Shown in pieces: positions 31,652 to 42,820 of a stretch of 64,000 bases of DNA; within the stretch, counting starts at the first letter, position 1, and each line of letters starts with the position of its first letter. The translations under genes and the position numbers were made by a program. The notes under the pieces are model-generated. The model saw nothing but the letters and a program-made list of their open reading frames with translations, did not search any database and was not told the origin of the DNA. The DNA lies in assembly GCA_030523775.1 (NCBI GenBank), contig JAUNHW010000011.1:1-64000 (forward strand). The letters are read 5' to 3'. This DNA comes from Akkermansia sp. GTDB lineage: Bacteria; Verrucomicrobiota; Verrucomicrobiia; Verrucomicrobiales; Akkermansiaceae.

Positions 31652-32983
31652 ATGAACCTCGCCATCATCGGTACCGGATATGTAGGTCTCACCACGGGCA
31701 CCTGTTTCGCGGAAGTCGGCCACAACGTCATCTGCGTGGACAACAACCTGAAGAAGGTCGAGTCTCTGCGCCAAGGCAAGATGCCCATCTACGAGCCGGA
31801 CCTGGAGGACATGATCGTCTCCAACGTCTCCGCAGGCCGCCTCTCCTTCACCACGGACCTGAACGAGGCCGTGGCCAAGAGCGATATCATCTTCATTGCC
31901 GTGCCCACGCCCCCGCACGAGGACGGCTCCGTGGACCTCTCCTTCATCGAGGCCGTCTCCCATGAGATTGCAGACGCCCTGCGCCCGGAGTACGGCTACC
32001 GCATCGTGGTGGACAAGTCCACCGTGCCCGTGAGCACCGGGCAGAAAGTGTACGAGGTCATCTCCCGCTACGCCGGCACAGAGGTGGATGTGGACGTGGT
32101 GTCCAACCCGGAATTCCTGCGCGAAGGCAGCGCCGTGCAGGACCTCATGAACCCGGACCGCGTGGTCATCGGCACCAACTCCCAGCGCGCCATGGACATG
32201 ATGAAGCGCGTGTACCAGCCGTTCAACGCCCCCATCGTGGAGGTGGACCTGGCCTCCGCGGAGCTCATCAAGCACGCCGCAAACTCCTTCCTGGCCCTCA
32301 AGATATCCTACATCAACGCCGTCTCCCAGGTCTGCGAGAAATCCGGGGCGGACGTGGAGCTGGTGGCCATGGGCATCGGCATGGACAAGCGCATCTCGCG
32401 CAACTTCCTCAACGCCGGCCTGGGCTACGGCGGCTCCTGCTTCCCCAAGGACGTGAAGGGCTTCATCAACATCTCCCACCAGCTGGGAGCCCCCCTCCAC
32501 CTGCTGGAGGAGGTGGAGCGCATCAACGCACGCCAGCTGGACCACTTCATGGACCGCCTGCGAGAGAAGCTCTGGGTGCTGCGCAGCAAGCGCGTGGCCG
32601 TATGGGGCCTGGCCTTCAAGCAGAACACGGACGACGTGCGCGAATCCGTGGCCGTCAAGCTCATCCGCCGCCTGTGCGAGGAGGGCGCCATCGTGAGCGC
32701 GTACGACCCCAAGGCCATGGAAACTGGCGCCCGCGCGCTGGAAGGCTGCCAGGTGAACTACTGCAACGACATGTACGAGTGCGTGAAGGATGCAGAGGTG
32801 CTGGTGGTGGCCACGGAATGGAAACAGTTTGCCAACGCCAATCTGCAGCGCGTGCGCGAGCTCATGAAGCTGCCCATCATCTTTGACGGCCGCAACGTGA
32901 TGCACGGCGAGAACGTGGTGCACGCCGGTTTCGAGTACCACTCCGTGGGCCGCAAGAGCCTGTACCCGCAAAATCCCGCCTGA
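31652..32983 (+). CDS. ugd: UDP-glucose 6-dehydrogenase family (UDP-glucose/GDP-mannose dehydrogenase)
   Basis: 443 residues from ATG 31652, whose product begins directly with the Rossmann motif (MNLAIIGTGYVGLTTG). VPTPPHEDGSVDLS, EFLREGSAVQDLMNPDRVVIG and the catalytic cysteine in GLGYGGSCFPKDVKG, with Lys in ASAELIKHAANSFLALKISYIN, match the family, which oxidises UDP-glucose to UDP-glucuronate in two NAD-dependent steps. The C-terminal domain has AVWGLAFKQNTDDVRESVA. Substrate (UDP-glucose versus another NDP-sugar) is inferred from overall resemblance. It supplies uronic acid for envelope polysaccharide. Confidence 0.93.
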   Translation: MNLAIIGTGYVGLTTGTCFAEVGHNVICVDNNLKKVESLRQGKMPIYEPDLEDMIVSNVSAGRLSFTTDLNEAVAKSDIIFIAVPTPPHEDGSVDLSFIEAVSHEIADALRPEYGYRIVVDKSTVPVSTGQKVYEVISRYAGTEVDVDVVSNPEFLREGSAVQDLMNPDRVVIGTNSQRAMDMMKRVYQPFNAPIVEVDLASAELIKHAANSFLALKISYINAVSQVCEKSGADVELVAMGIGMDKRISRNFLNAGLGYGGSCFPKDVKGFINISHQLGAPLHLLEEVERINARQLDHFMDRLREKLWVLRSKRVAVWGLAFKQNTDDVRESVAVKLIRRLCEEGAIVSAYDPKAMETGARALEGCQVNYCNDMYECVKDAEVLVVATEWKQFANANLQRVRELMKLPIIFDGRNVMHGENVVHAGFEYHSVGRKSLYPQNPA

Positions 32984-33010
32984 CGGCAGGATTCTGCAGG
33001 ATTCTGCAGG

Positions 33011-33223
33011 ATTTACAATTTACAATTGACGATTGACAATTTGTAAAATTCCCGCGCCTGCGGCGCGTTCCAACTGCCCCGCCAATGCGGGGATGCGCTC
33101 TCGCGCTGTTTGAGGCATCATTAGAAACACGGAGCGTGATTATACGCGCCAGCGTGCCCCATTCCCGCGCGCGCAGCGCGCCTAGCTTTCCAAATTGTCA
33201 ATCGTCAATTGTAAATTGTAAAT
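33011..33223. repeat. Intergenic element with 33-bp perfect inverted termini
   Basis: The 33-nt arm 33011-33043 (ATTTACAATTTACAATTGAC...) is exactly inverted at 33191-33223, around 147 bp of GC-rich palindromic sequence (GCGCCTGCGGCGC; CCCCGCCAATGCGGGG; GCGCGCGCAGCGCGC). A related single copy lies at 56651-56681. Two direct ATTCTGCAGG units precede the left arm. The layout is MITE/REP-like; no gene is inside. Confidence 0.85.
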
Positions 33224-33227
33224 CCCT

Positions 33228-33542
33228 TCACCGTTTGTGGTGTGGGTGTGTGGAGCGGCGGGCGTGCAGGCGCTGCTCCATCTTGGGGCGCAGGTGCTCG
33301 TCAATCCAGGCATAGGCGGCTGCCAGGCCGTCCGCCTTGTAGATGCGGCCAATTTGGGCCTCCACGCCCGTGGCGTTTCCGGTGAGGCGCAGGAAGTCGT
33401 TGCTGGTGACCTCCACAAAGAACTCGCCGTCAATCTCTCCCTTGAAGGAGAGAATCCACTCGCGCGCGTAGAGCGCGAGCACGGCGTCCCCCACCCAGGC
33501 TTGGGCGCGGGCTACGGGGTCTGAATCCGGGGAGAGCTGCAT
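33228..33542 (-). CDS. Mini-III-like RNase III-domain protein
   Basis: 104 residues. AWVGDAVLALYAREWIL resembles the Mini-III core (AYxGDAxxExYVR), and VEAQIGRIYKADGLAAAYAWI matches the second RNase III helix (EALIGxIY). The catalytic Asp of GDAV and the Glu of VEAQIG are retained. No double-stranded RNA-binding domain follows, as in Mini-III, which trims 23S rRNA. It is shorter than B. subtilis Mini-III. The start lies directly beyond the terminator of nuoBC, so it may depend on read-through or an unseen promoter. Confidence 0.62.
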   Translation of the reverse strand: MQLSPDSDPVARAQAWVGDAVLALYAREWILSFKGEIDGEFFVEVTSNDFLRLTGNATGVEAQIGRIYKADGLAAAYAWIDEHLRPKMEQRLHARRSTHPHHKR

Positions 33543-33548
33543 GGCAAG

Positions 33549-33581
33549 AAAAAAGGCCCGGCGCGCGGTACACGCCGAGCC
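33549..33581 (-). terminator. Terminator of the nuoB-nuoC unit
   Basis: Minus strand GGCTCGGCG, 9-nt loop, CGCCGGGCC, then TTTTTT (33554-33549). Confidence 0.82.
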
Positions 33582-33599
33582 GTGGAAGAGGGTTGGCGC

Positions 33600-34178
33600 T
33601 TATGCGCGGGGATGGGGTTCGCGCTCTGCGGCGGTCTTGCCGGGGGCGGTGGTGAAGGGGCCGCCGGCGGTGGGGGCCACCTGGGTGAAGGCCATGCCGG
33701 CCTGCTCGAACTCCTTGCCCTGCACGGGGAAATCCTTGCGCAGCGGGTGGTAGGGGTAGCCCTCCCACATCATGATGCGCCGCAGGTCCGGGTGCCCGGT
33801 GAACTCTATGCCCATCAGGTCGTACTGCTCGCGCTCCAGCCAGTCTGCGGAGGTCCACACGGGGACCATGCTCGGCACGGCGGGGCTTTCCTCGCCCACG
33901 GGGCAGCGCACCAGCATGTTGGCGCCCGTCTCCGCCTGGGTGATGGTGTAGTTCACCTCGAAACGCGGCTCGCTGCCCATGTTGTCCACGGAGGACACGC
34001 ACACGAGCATGTTGAAGCCGCAGGCCTCCTTGGCGTAGGTCATCACGCGCACCAGGTCTTCCGGCTGCACGGTCAGGGTGGTGTCGCCGCGGAATTCCTT
34101 GCGGCCCACTTGCGGGAAGCGCCCGCAGATTTGATCGGCCGCAGCCGCCTGAAGTTCGGTAAGGGTGGGTTTCGGCAT
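33600..34178 (-). CDS. nuoC: NADH-quinone oxidoreductase subunit C
   Basis: 192 residues from ATG 34178; a TTG at 34187 is an alternative. The 30-kDa subunit signature is the segment SADWLEREQYDLMGIEFTGHPDLRRIMMWEGYPYHPLRKDFP, read here as its parts EREQYDLMGI, GHPDLRRI and HPLRKDFP. It belongs to the peripheral arm of complex I next to NuoB and NuoD. It lies 15 bp after nuoB, but nuoD does not follow; a terminator does. Confidence 0.96.
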   Translation of the reverse strand: MPKPTLTELQAAAADQICGRFPQVGRKEFRGDTTLTVQPEDLVRVMTYAKEACGFNMLVCVSSVDNMGSEPRFEVNYTITQAETGANMLVRCPVGEESPAVPSMVPVWTSADWLEREQYDLMGIEFTGHPDLRRIMMWEGYPYHPLRKDFPVQGKEFEQAGMAFTQVAPTAGGPFTTAPGKTAAEREPHPRA

Positions 34179-34193
34179 GGCGTGCAATGGGGG

Positions 34194-34778
34194 TTAGTCG
34201 AGGATAACGTTGGTGGGTACGGTGTCGGCGTTCTGCGCCTCGCGCAGGTTGTGCGTCTTGAAGAAGTCCTTGAGCGGGTGGTCCGTGGCCATGATCTTGT
34301 CCTGCAGGGTGATAAGCCCCTGCAGCAGGGCCTCCGGGCGCGGCGGGCAGCCGGAGATGTACACGTCCACAGGCACAATCTTGTCCACTCCCTGCAGCAC
34401 GGAGTAGCTGCGGAACATGCCGCCGGAGCAGGCGCACGCGCCGCAGGCTATGCACCACTTGGGCGCGGGCATCTGGTCCCAGATGCGGCGCACCAGCATG
34501 GCCATCTTGTAGGTGATGGTGCCGCAGATGAACATGAAATCCGCCTGGCGCGGCGCGTAGCGGTTCACTTCCGAACCGAAGCGCGAGATGTCGTACCGGG
34601 AGCAGGAGGCCGCCATGTACTCGATGGCGCAGCAGGACGTGCCCATGGGCATGGGCCACAGGGAGTACTTGTGCACCCAGTTGATGGCGGCTTCCACCGT
34701 GGTGTACACGAACCCGCCGTCCGCGTCCGGGTCGCACATGTAGTTCTGCTCTATTTCCTTGAGATTGTCTTGGGACAT
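34194..34778 (-). CDS. nuoB: NADH-quinone oxidoreductase subunit B
   Basis: 194 residues from ATG 34778. The cluster N2 ligands are all present: the vicinal pair in PMGTSCCAIEYM, the cysteine pair region ACGACACSGGMF and ISGCPPRPEALL. NuoB carries the last iron-sulfur cluster before quinone in complex I. It has its own promoter, and no nuoA lies upstream, so nuoB-nuoC stand as an isolated pair in this window. Confidence 0.97.
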   Translation of the reverse strand: MSQDNLKEIEQNYMCDPDADGGFVYTTVEAAINWVHKYSLWPMPMGTSCCAIEYMAASCSRYDISRFGSEVNRYAPRQADFMFICGTITYKMAMLVRRIWDQMPAPKWCIACGACACSGGMFRSYSVLQGVDKIVPVDVYISGCPPRPEALLQGLITLQDKIMATDHPLKDFFKTHNLREAQNADTVPTNVILD

Positions 34779-34818
34779 AACGTGTGGAGAGGCGGTGAAA
34801 CACACCCCTGCGCGCTCA

Positions 34819-34846
34819 ACTATACCCGCGCGGCGGCAAAAATCAA
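34819..34846 (-). promoter_or_regulatory. nuoB promoter
   Basis: Minus strand TTGATT (34846-34841), 16-bp spacer, TATAGT (34824-34819), about 40 nt before the nuoB ATG. Confidence 0.7.
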
Positions 34847-34951
34847 GGATAATCTGCGGTGCTCCGCAAACAAATGCGCGGGCGGGGTGGAGCGCGGGTG
34901 GGGAGGAGAACTCCCGCGTTTAGCGGTTAGCGCGCGCGGGTTTCCCTGCCG

Positions 34952-35494
34952 TCATATCTTCTTCCTGTACTCTTTGGCTATTGAGGAAACGCTTTTCCTG
35001 CCTTCCACGCCCTTGCCCCATGCAGGCATGGCCGAGAGCTCGGCAACGAGCTTGGGGTTTTTCTCCGGTATCTTCGTATACAGCACGTCTAGGGTGCGTT
35101 TCAGCCCAAAGAGGGCCTCGAGCGAACGGTGTGAACAGGCCAGTTGCGTTTTGTATTTGCCGAGCTGGCGGTCGGCCTGGCTTTTGCCGCTGCCGCTCCT
35201 CTGCTTTTGCAGGTTGTGGATACGGGCGTCCAGTGCCTCCAAATGCTTGCGTTCCGCTTTGATTTTAGAGGCGCATTCCTGGATGGCCTTTGTTATCATG
35301 GCATCACGTTCCTTGCCGGTGGGAGCCTCGTTGATGGATTGGAGCAATTTGGGGTATTCGCCCTGGTCTTTCGAGTTGCGGACGTAAGAATCCACCTCGA
35401 TTTGCTGGGCCAGGGCGCAGCCCAGCATCAGGGCGGCAATGAACGCGGAGGCGACATGGCGGATTGCTTTCATGCTGATGAAGGTTCTATTCAT
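34952..35494 (-). CDS. Putative exported coiled-coil (lipo)protein, unknown
   Basis: 180 residues from ATG 35494, whose ATGAATAG overlaps the stop codon of the preceding gene. A later ATG at 35473 would remove seven residues and still leave a signal. The signal SAFIAALMLGCALAQ contains a lipobox-like MLGC. Residues about 75-150 are charged helix with heptad character (IKAERKHLEALDARIHNLQKQ; CSHRSLEALFGLKRTLDVLY). No domain is recognised. Overlap with the upstream exported protein suggests a two-gene unit acting in the periplasm. Confidence 0.68.
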   Translation of the reverse strand: MNRTFISMKAIRHVASAFIAALMLGCALAQQIEVDSYVRNSKDQGEYPKLLQSINEAPTGKERDAMITKAIQECASKIKAERKHLEALDARIHNLQKQRSGSGKSQADRQLGKYKTQLACSHRSLEALFGLKRTLDVLYTKIPEKNPKLVAELSAMPAWGKGVEGRKSVSSIAKEYRKKI

Positions 35495-36122
35495 AATCTT
35501 TCTCGTTGAATTTGGCAGAATCCTCACACCACCTCCATTTCAAGAGCTGTTTGACTGCGGCGTCACCACCCCCTGCGTATGCGGTGGAGATGGCTCGCAG
35601 GCGGTCTCGCGTGAGGGCATCATTGCCACCCTTGTGCTCGTTGAAATATTTTTCAATGTTCTTGGCGTTTCCCTTCTGCGTGAAAATGGTGTTGAATTGA
35701 ACCTCGTTGCCTTTTTCAAATCTCCCGGTCACGTATTTGGAAAAGATAAAAAAGGTGCGGTGCAGCACGTGTGAGTCCTTCGCCGCCTGCATGGGGATGA
35801 AGTACACATCGTAGCAGCTGTCGTTGCGTTTGCATGCACAGTACATGTAGGAATGGTACACGCGGCGCGCCGCCTTGGGATCTGCCGTGGAACTGAGCGT
35901 GTATCCCAGGCTGGATTTTTCCGGCGTCACCTCCGTTTGCTTGAATGTGATGTACCAGGGGCCTTCGTACTTGGGCGTGTAGGACAGCTCTATGTATCGG
36001 CCTGTTTGGAACAGGGAGGACGGCGGTACAGGCTCGTTCTTCGCCGCCTGGGCCTGGCAGAGGAAAAGTGCGGAGCATGCTGCGGTGAATAGTTTGCCGA
36101 TGATGTGGTGGTATGCGTTCAT
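35487..36122 (-). CDS. Exported protein of unknown function
   Basis: 211 residues. The signal peptide MNAYHHIIGKLFTAACSALFLCQAQAA is followed by a mature domain rich in aromatic residues (YIELSYTPKYEGPWYITFKQ; YHSYMYCACKRNDSCYDVYFIP). Four cysteines in CACKRNDSCYD could pair or bind a ligand. No family is recognised. The gene overlaps the downstream lipoprotein-like gene by 8 nt. Upstream, 36123-36337 holds no gene that I can support. Confidence 0.68.
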   Translation of the reverse strand: MNAYHHIIGKLFTAACSALFLCQAQAAKNEPVPPSSLFQTGRYIELSYTPKYEGPWYITFKQTEVTPEKSSLGYTLSSTADPKAARRVYHSYMYCACKRNDSCYDVYFIPMQAAKDSHVLHRTFFIFSKYVTGRFEKGNEVQFNTIFTQKGNAKNIEKYFNEHKGGNDALTRDRLRAISTAYAGGGDAAVKQLLKWRWCEDSAKFNEKDYE

Positions 36123-36337
36123 TTGGATAGTTCTAGGCAGTGGTGGATTCGGTACGGTACAATTGGGATGTTGCTTGGGGGTGTCGAGAGGCGGGGTGTA
36201 GGATAGGGTTCACCCCGTGGCTGTAGGATATCATCAATTCGGCGGGTGCGCAAGTGCGATATTGAATTTCCATGGGCAAATTTACCACGTGTGCATGGAA
36301 CGATACCGCCCGCACGAGCATGTGGTTTCCAGCGGAA

Positions 36338-37450
36338 TCAGAACAGGCTCATGATGGCATCCGCAGCCTTGGCGGCGGCACCGCCGTGGCCCAGGGTGGA
36401 CACGGATTCGCGCATATCCGCCAGCACGCGGGCGCGGTAGGCGGAATCCAGCAGGTTTTCCAGCTCCATCACGCAGTTTTCCGGGGTGAAATCCCCTTGG
36501 ATGAGCTCCGTGGTGACGGTGGCGTTTGCCAGGATGTTCACCATGCCTATCCACTGGATATCCACCAGCATGCGGCCCAGCAGGTAGGTGAGCGGCGCCA
36601 CCTTGTACACCAGGGCGAAGGGAAGCTCGTGCAGCGCGGCCTCCATGGTGGCCGTGCCGGAGGTCACCAGCGCGGCATCCGCACGGTCCATGAGGTCGTG
36701 GTACAGGCCGGGGGTGATGTTGACAGCCCCCTGCGGCACGCCTGCGCGGTCTGCCATGCGGCGCATGATATCGGCCAGCTGCCCGTTGCTGGCGGAGGTC
36801 ATGAAGCGCCATTCCGGGTGCAGGGTGTGGGCCTCCGCCACCACCTTGAGGAAGATGGGGAAATGGCGCTCAATCTCCCTGCGCCTGCTGCCGGGGAAGA
36901 GGCCGATGAGGTTCTTCTCGCGCACGTTCGGGTTGCGCTTGGCCAGGATGTCCTCCACCAGCGGGTGGCCCACAAACTCCGTGCGCAGCCCCGCCGCCTC
37001 GAACAGCGGCTTCTCGAACGGAAAGGTGCAGAGCATCAAATCCAGCGTGCGCGCCAGCTTGGGAATGCGCCCGCGGTGCCACGCCCACACCATGGGGGCA
37101 ATAAAGTACGCTATCCGCGTGTTCGGGGAAACCTTGCGCACCCGCTCCGCCAGGCGCTGGTTGAAACCGGGGTAGTCGATGAGCAGCAGGCAGTCCGGCT
37201 GCGCCTCCGCTATGCGCTGCGTCATTTCCTTCAAGCGCCGCGCAAAGAAGCGGATATGGCGCATCACATCCACAAAGCCGATAACGCCGGCGGCATCCGC
37301 CCAGTCCTCAATCTCCGGCACCAGCTCATGCATCTGGCGGCCGCCCAGCCCCTGGATTTCCAGCCCCGGGCAGCGGGCCAGCAGCTCGCGCACAAGCAGG
37401 GCACCCTGCTTGTCGCCGCTCTTCTCACCGGCCACCACAAAGAACTTCAT
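36338..37450 (-). CDS. lpxB: Lipid-A-disaccharide synthase
   Basis: 370 residues from ATG 37450. It opens with KFFVVAGEKSGDKQGALLVREL (the GE.SGD motif), then IQGLGG, LLLIDYPGFNQRLA, FIAPMVWAWHRGRIPKLA, LGLFPGSRRREIERH-type sequence and TSGTATMEAALHELPFALVYK. LpxB joins UDP-diacylglucosamine and lipid X to make the lipid A disaccharide, showing a lipopolysaccharide-bearing outer membrane. No other lpx genes are in the window. Confidence 0.97.
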   Translation of the reverse strand: MKFFVVAGEKSGDKQGALLVRELLARCPGLEIQGLGGRQMHELVPEIEDWADAAGVIGFVDVMRHIRFFARRLKEMTQRIAEAQPDCLLLIDYPGFNQRLAERVRKVSPNTRIAYFIAPMVWAWHRGRIPKLARTLDLMLCTFPFEKPLFEAAGLRTEFVGHPLVEDILAKRNPNVREKNLIGLFPGSRRREIERHFPIFLKVVAEAHTLHPEWRFMTSASNGQLADIMRRMADRAGVPQGAVNITPGLYHDLMDRADAALVTSGTATMEAALHELPFALVYKVAPLTYLLGRMLVDIQWIGMVNILANATVTTELIQGDFTPENCVMELENLLDSAYRARVLADMRESVSTLGHGGAAAKAADAIMSLF

Positions 37451-37456
37451 GCACCC

Positions 37457-37485
37457 CTTGTACCACACCGCACCCCGTTCATCAA
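37457..37485 (-). promoter_or_regulatory. lpxB promoter
   Basis: Minus strand TTGATG (37485-37480), 17-bp spacer, TACAAG (37462-37457), 6 nt before the ATG. Confidence 0.6.
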
Positions 37486-37585
37486 GCCAAAGCCGCGACC
37501 GCGCAGCGTGAGATTTGCCCTTTACATGCGCGCGCGGGGGGTGTATCCTTTGCGGCGAGCATTTTTCAAAGCCAATCAGACCGTT

Positions 37586-40414
<2,829 letters not shown>

Positions 40415-40444
40415 ACGACAAACCCCTAACCCCCATACACCATC

Positions 40445-41302
40445 ATGTCACCGAATCCCCCCGTATACCCGGACGAACCCAAGATTCCCGTGCTGCCCAA
40501 CATGCTGACGGCCGGCAATCTCCTCTGCGGCTTCTTCTCCATCCTCACCATCTTCAAGGGCATGAAATGCCCGGACGGCACGGAAGAGGCCTTCATGTAC
40601 TACCAGCAGGCCACGTACTTCATCTTCGCCGCCTGCATCTTTGATTTGCTGGACGGCCGCGTGGCGCGCATGTGCAAGTGCGACGGCCCGTTCGGGCGCG
40701 AGTTCGACTCGATAGCGGACGTGGTGTCGTTCGGCATAGCGCCGGCCATGCTGCTGGCGCGCGCGGTGCTGTTCAACCTGCCGGTGCCGCATTTGGGAGA
40801 CGCCATAGCGGTGCTGTACCTGCTGTGCGCGGCGCTGCGCCTGGCACGCTTCAACTGCATGGCCGCCGCCCCCAAGAAGCCCAACCAGAGCATGGACTTT
40901 GTGGGGCTGCCCGTTCCCATGGCCGCCGGTGCCGTGGTGAGCACCATGTACCTGGTCATCGACATCACCGCCAACCGCAACCTGGAAATCCACCTGGGCT
41001 GGCAAATCACCATGGCCGTGGTTATGACCGTGGTGGCCCTGCTGATGATGAGCCGCGTGATCTACCCCAGCTTCAAGCACGTGAACCTGGAAAAGAAGGG
41101 CACCATCACCGCCATGCTGCTGGCCGTGGCCGCCGTGTGCGCGTTCATCGCCCTGCCGTGGATTGCCCCGGCCATCATCTTCCTGTGCTACCTGCTGTAC
41201 GGCCTGGTGGTGCGCCCCTTCCTCACCCGCCGCATGCGCCGCACCATCGAGGCGGATGATGACGAAGAAGAGGAAGAGGACACCCCCTCCGAGCAACAGT
41301 AA
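40445..41302 (+). CDS. pssA: CDP-diacylglycerol--serine O-phosphatidyltransferase
   Basis: 285 residues. The CDP-alcohol phosphatidyltransferase motif spans DGRVARMCKCDGPFGREFDSIAD, read as DGRVAR ... GREFDSIAD. About six to eight membrane segments follow (MLTAGNLLCGFFSILTIF; ITMAVVMTVVALLMM; GTITAMLLAVAAVCAFIALP). It makes phosphatidylserine, the precursor of phosphatidylethanolamine, at the inner membrane. The C-terminus is strongly acidic (DDDEEEEEDTPS). It lies 30 bp after alaS. Confidence 0.93.
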   Translation: MSPNPPVYPDEPKIPVLPNMLTAGNLLCGFFSILTIFKGMKCPDGTEEAFMYYQQATYFIFAACIFDLLDGRVARMCKCDGPFGREFDSIADVVSFGIAPAMLLARAVLFNLPVPHLGDAIAVLYLLCAALRLARFNCMAAAPKKPNQSMDFVGLPVPMAAGAVVSTMYLVIDITANRNLEIHLGWQITMAVVMTVVALLMMSRVIYPSFKHVNLEKKGTITAMLLAVAAVCAFIALPWIAPAIIFLCYLLYGLVVRPFLTRRMRRTIEADDDEEEEEDTPSEQQ

Positions 41303-41319
41303 CCCTTTCCCATCATTCC

Positions 41320-42597
41320 ATGAAACAATCCACCATCTGCGTGCAGAGCGGCTGGCAGCCCGGCAAGGGGGAGCCCCGCGTGCTGCCCATCTACCAGTCC
41401 ACCACCTTCCGCTACGAAACCAGCGACCAGATGGCGCGGCTGTTCGACCTCAAGGAGGCCGGGTTCTTCTACACCCGCCTGCAGAACCCCACCAACGAGT
41501 GCGTGGCCAAGAAGATTGCCGAGCTGGAGGGCGGCGTGGCGTGCATCCTCACCGCATCCGGCCAGGCCGCCTCGTTCTACTCCGTGTTCAACATCTGCGA
41601 GACCGGCGACCACTTCGTGTGCTGCTCCGCGCTCTACGGCGGCACGTACAACCTCTTTGCCGTCACGTTCAAGAAACTGGGCATCGATGTGACGTTCATC
41701 GACCAGGACGCGCCGTCGGAGGAGATACAAAAGGCTTTCAAGCCAAACACCAAGTGCGTGTTCGGGGAAACCATCTCCAACCCGTCGCTCAAGGTGCTGG
41801 ACATCGACAAGATGGCGCGCATCGCGCACCGCAACGGCGTGCCGCTGATTGTGGACAACACCTTCGCCACCCCCATCAACTGCCGCCCCTTCGAGCACGG
41901 CGCGGACATTGTGATGCACTCCACCACCAAGTACATGGACGGCCATGCGCAGCAGGTGGGCGGCGCCGTCATCGACAGCGGCAAGTTCGACTGGAACAGG
42001 TACGCCGACAAGTTCCCCGGCCTCACCAGGCCGGACGAATCATACCACGGCCTGGTGTACACGCAGGCGTTCGGGGAGGGCGCGTACATCACCAAGTGCA
42101 CCGTGCAGCTCATGCGTGATTTGGGGTCCATCCCGTCCCCGTTCAACGCGTACCTGCTCAACCTGGGGCTGGAGACGCTGCACCTGCGCGTGCCGCGCCA
42201 CTGCGAGAACGCCCAAAAGGTGGCGGAGTTCCTGGAGAGGCAGGAGGACGTGGCCTGGATCAACTATTCCGGCCTGCCCTCCAACCCGTACCACTCGCTC
42301 GCGCAGCGCCAGTTCGACGGCGGCCGCTCCTGCGGCGTGGTCACCTTCGGTATCAAGGGCGGCCGCGAACGCGCCATCAAGTTCATCGACAGCCTCAAGC
42401 TCGCCGCCATCGTCACCCACGTGGCGGATGCCCGCACCTGCGTGCTCCACCCCGCCAGCCACACCCACCGCCAGCTCACCGACGAGCAGCTCATCGAGGC
42501 CGGCGTGAAGCCGGACCTCATCCGCTTCTCCGTGGGTATCGAGGACGCGGAGGACATCATCGCGGACCTCCAGCAGGCCCTGAATGCCATCAAGTGA
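41320..42597 (+). CDS. metY: O-acetylhomoserine sulfhydrylase-type Cys/Met metabolism PLP enzyme
   Basis: 425 residues. The Cys/Met metabolism PLP fold has YTRLQNPTNECVAKKIAELEGG, SALYGGTYNLF, VDNTFATPINCRPFEHGADIVMHSTTKYMDGH (read as DNTFATP, HGADIVMHS and STTKY, with the PLP lysine in TTKY) and VADARTCVLHPASHTHRQL near the end. The 425-residue length and this ending fit O-acetylhomoserine aminocarboxypropyltransferase (MetY), which makes homocysteine directly from sulfide. Methionine gamma-lyase is an alternative. The gene is 17 bp after pssA and is followed by a terminator. Confidence 0.86.
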   Translation: MKQSTICVQSGWQPGKGEPRVLPIYQSTTFRYETSDQMARLFDLKEAGFFYTRLQNPTNECVAKKIAELEGGVACILTASGQAASFYSVFNICETGDHFVCCSALYGGTYNLFAVTFKKLGIDVTFIDQDAPSEEIQKAFKPNTKCVFGETISNPSLKVLDIDKMARIAHRNGVPLIVDNTFATPINCRPFEHGADIVMHSTTKYMDGHAQQVGGAVIDSGKFDWNRYADKFPGLTRPDESYHGLVYTQAFGEGAYITKCTVQLMRDLGSIPSPFNAYLLNLGLETLHLRVPRHCENAQKVAEFLERQEDVAWINYSGLPSNPYHSLAQRQFDGGRSCGVVTFGIKGGRERAIKFIDSLKLAAIVTHVADARTCVLHPASHTHRQLTDEQLIEAGVKPDLIRFSVGIEDAEDIIADLQQALNAIK

Positions 42598-42617
42598 CCG
42601 CGCACACCATCTGTAGA

Positions 42618-42652
42618 ACCGCTCTGCTTCCTTGGTGAGGCAGAGCGGTTTC
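42618..42652 (+). terminator. Rho-independent terminator after metY
   Basis: AACCGCTCTGC (42618-42628), loop, GCAGAGCGGTT (42640-42650), then TTTC. Confidence 0.88.
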
Positions 42653-42727
42653 GCTAGGCACACACCCCAGTGGCAAGGAGGGTGAAATCCTAAATGACGT
42701 ATTTACAATAGAAATCCAATACACAAT

Positions 42728-42820
42728 CACGTTTTTCGGGGGAACTTTTGCGCTTGCTCACACGTTTTTCGGGGGAACTTTTGCCGTTTCCCACACGTTT
42801 TTCGGACGAACTTAGGGGGA
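42728..42820. repeat. 33-bp tandem repeat, three copies
   Basis: CACGTTTTTCGG...GAACTT recurs at 42728, 42761 and 42794. The third copy is diverged and contains the stop codon of the ankyrin gene (TAA), where the other two read AAA on that strand. Confidence 0.9.

Noticed and set aside
33011..33223. Insertion sequence with transposase
   Set aside because: At 213 bp with no open frame it cannot encode a transposase; treated as a MITE/REP-like repeat.
40415..41319. Riboswitch in front of metY
   Set aside because: Only 17 bp separate pssA and metY, too little for a riboswitch.
42728..42820. Possible CRISPR array
   Set aside because: Three contiguous 33-bp units without spacers are a simple tandem repeat.
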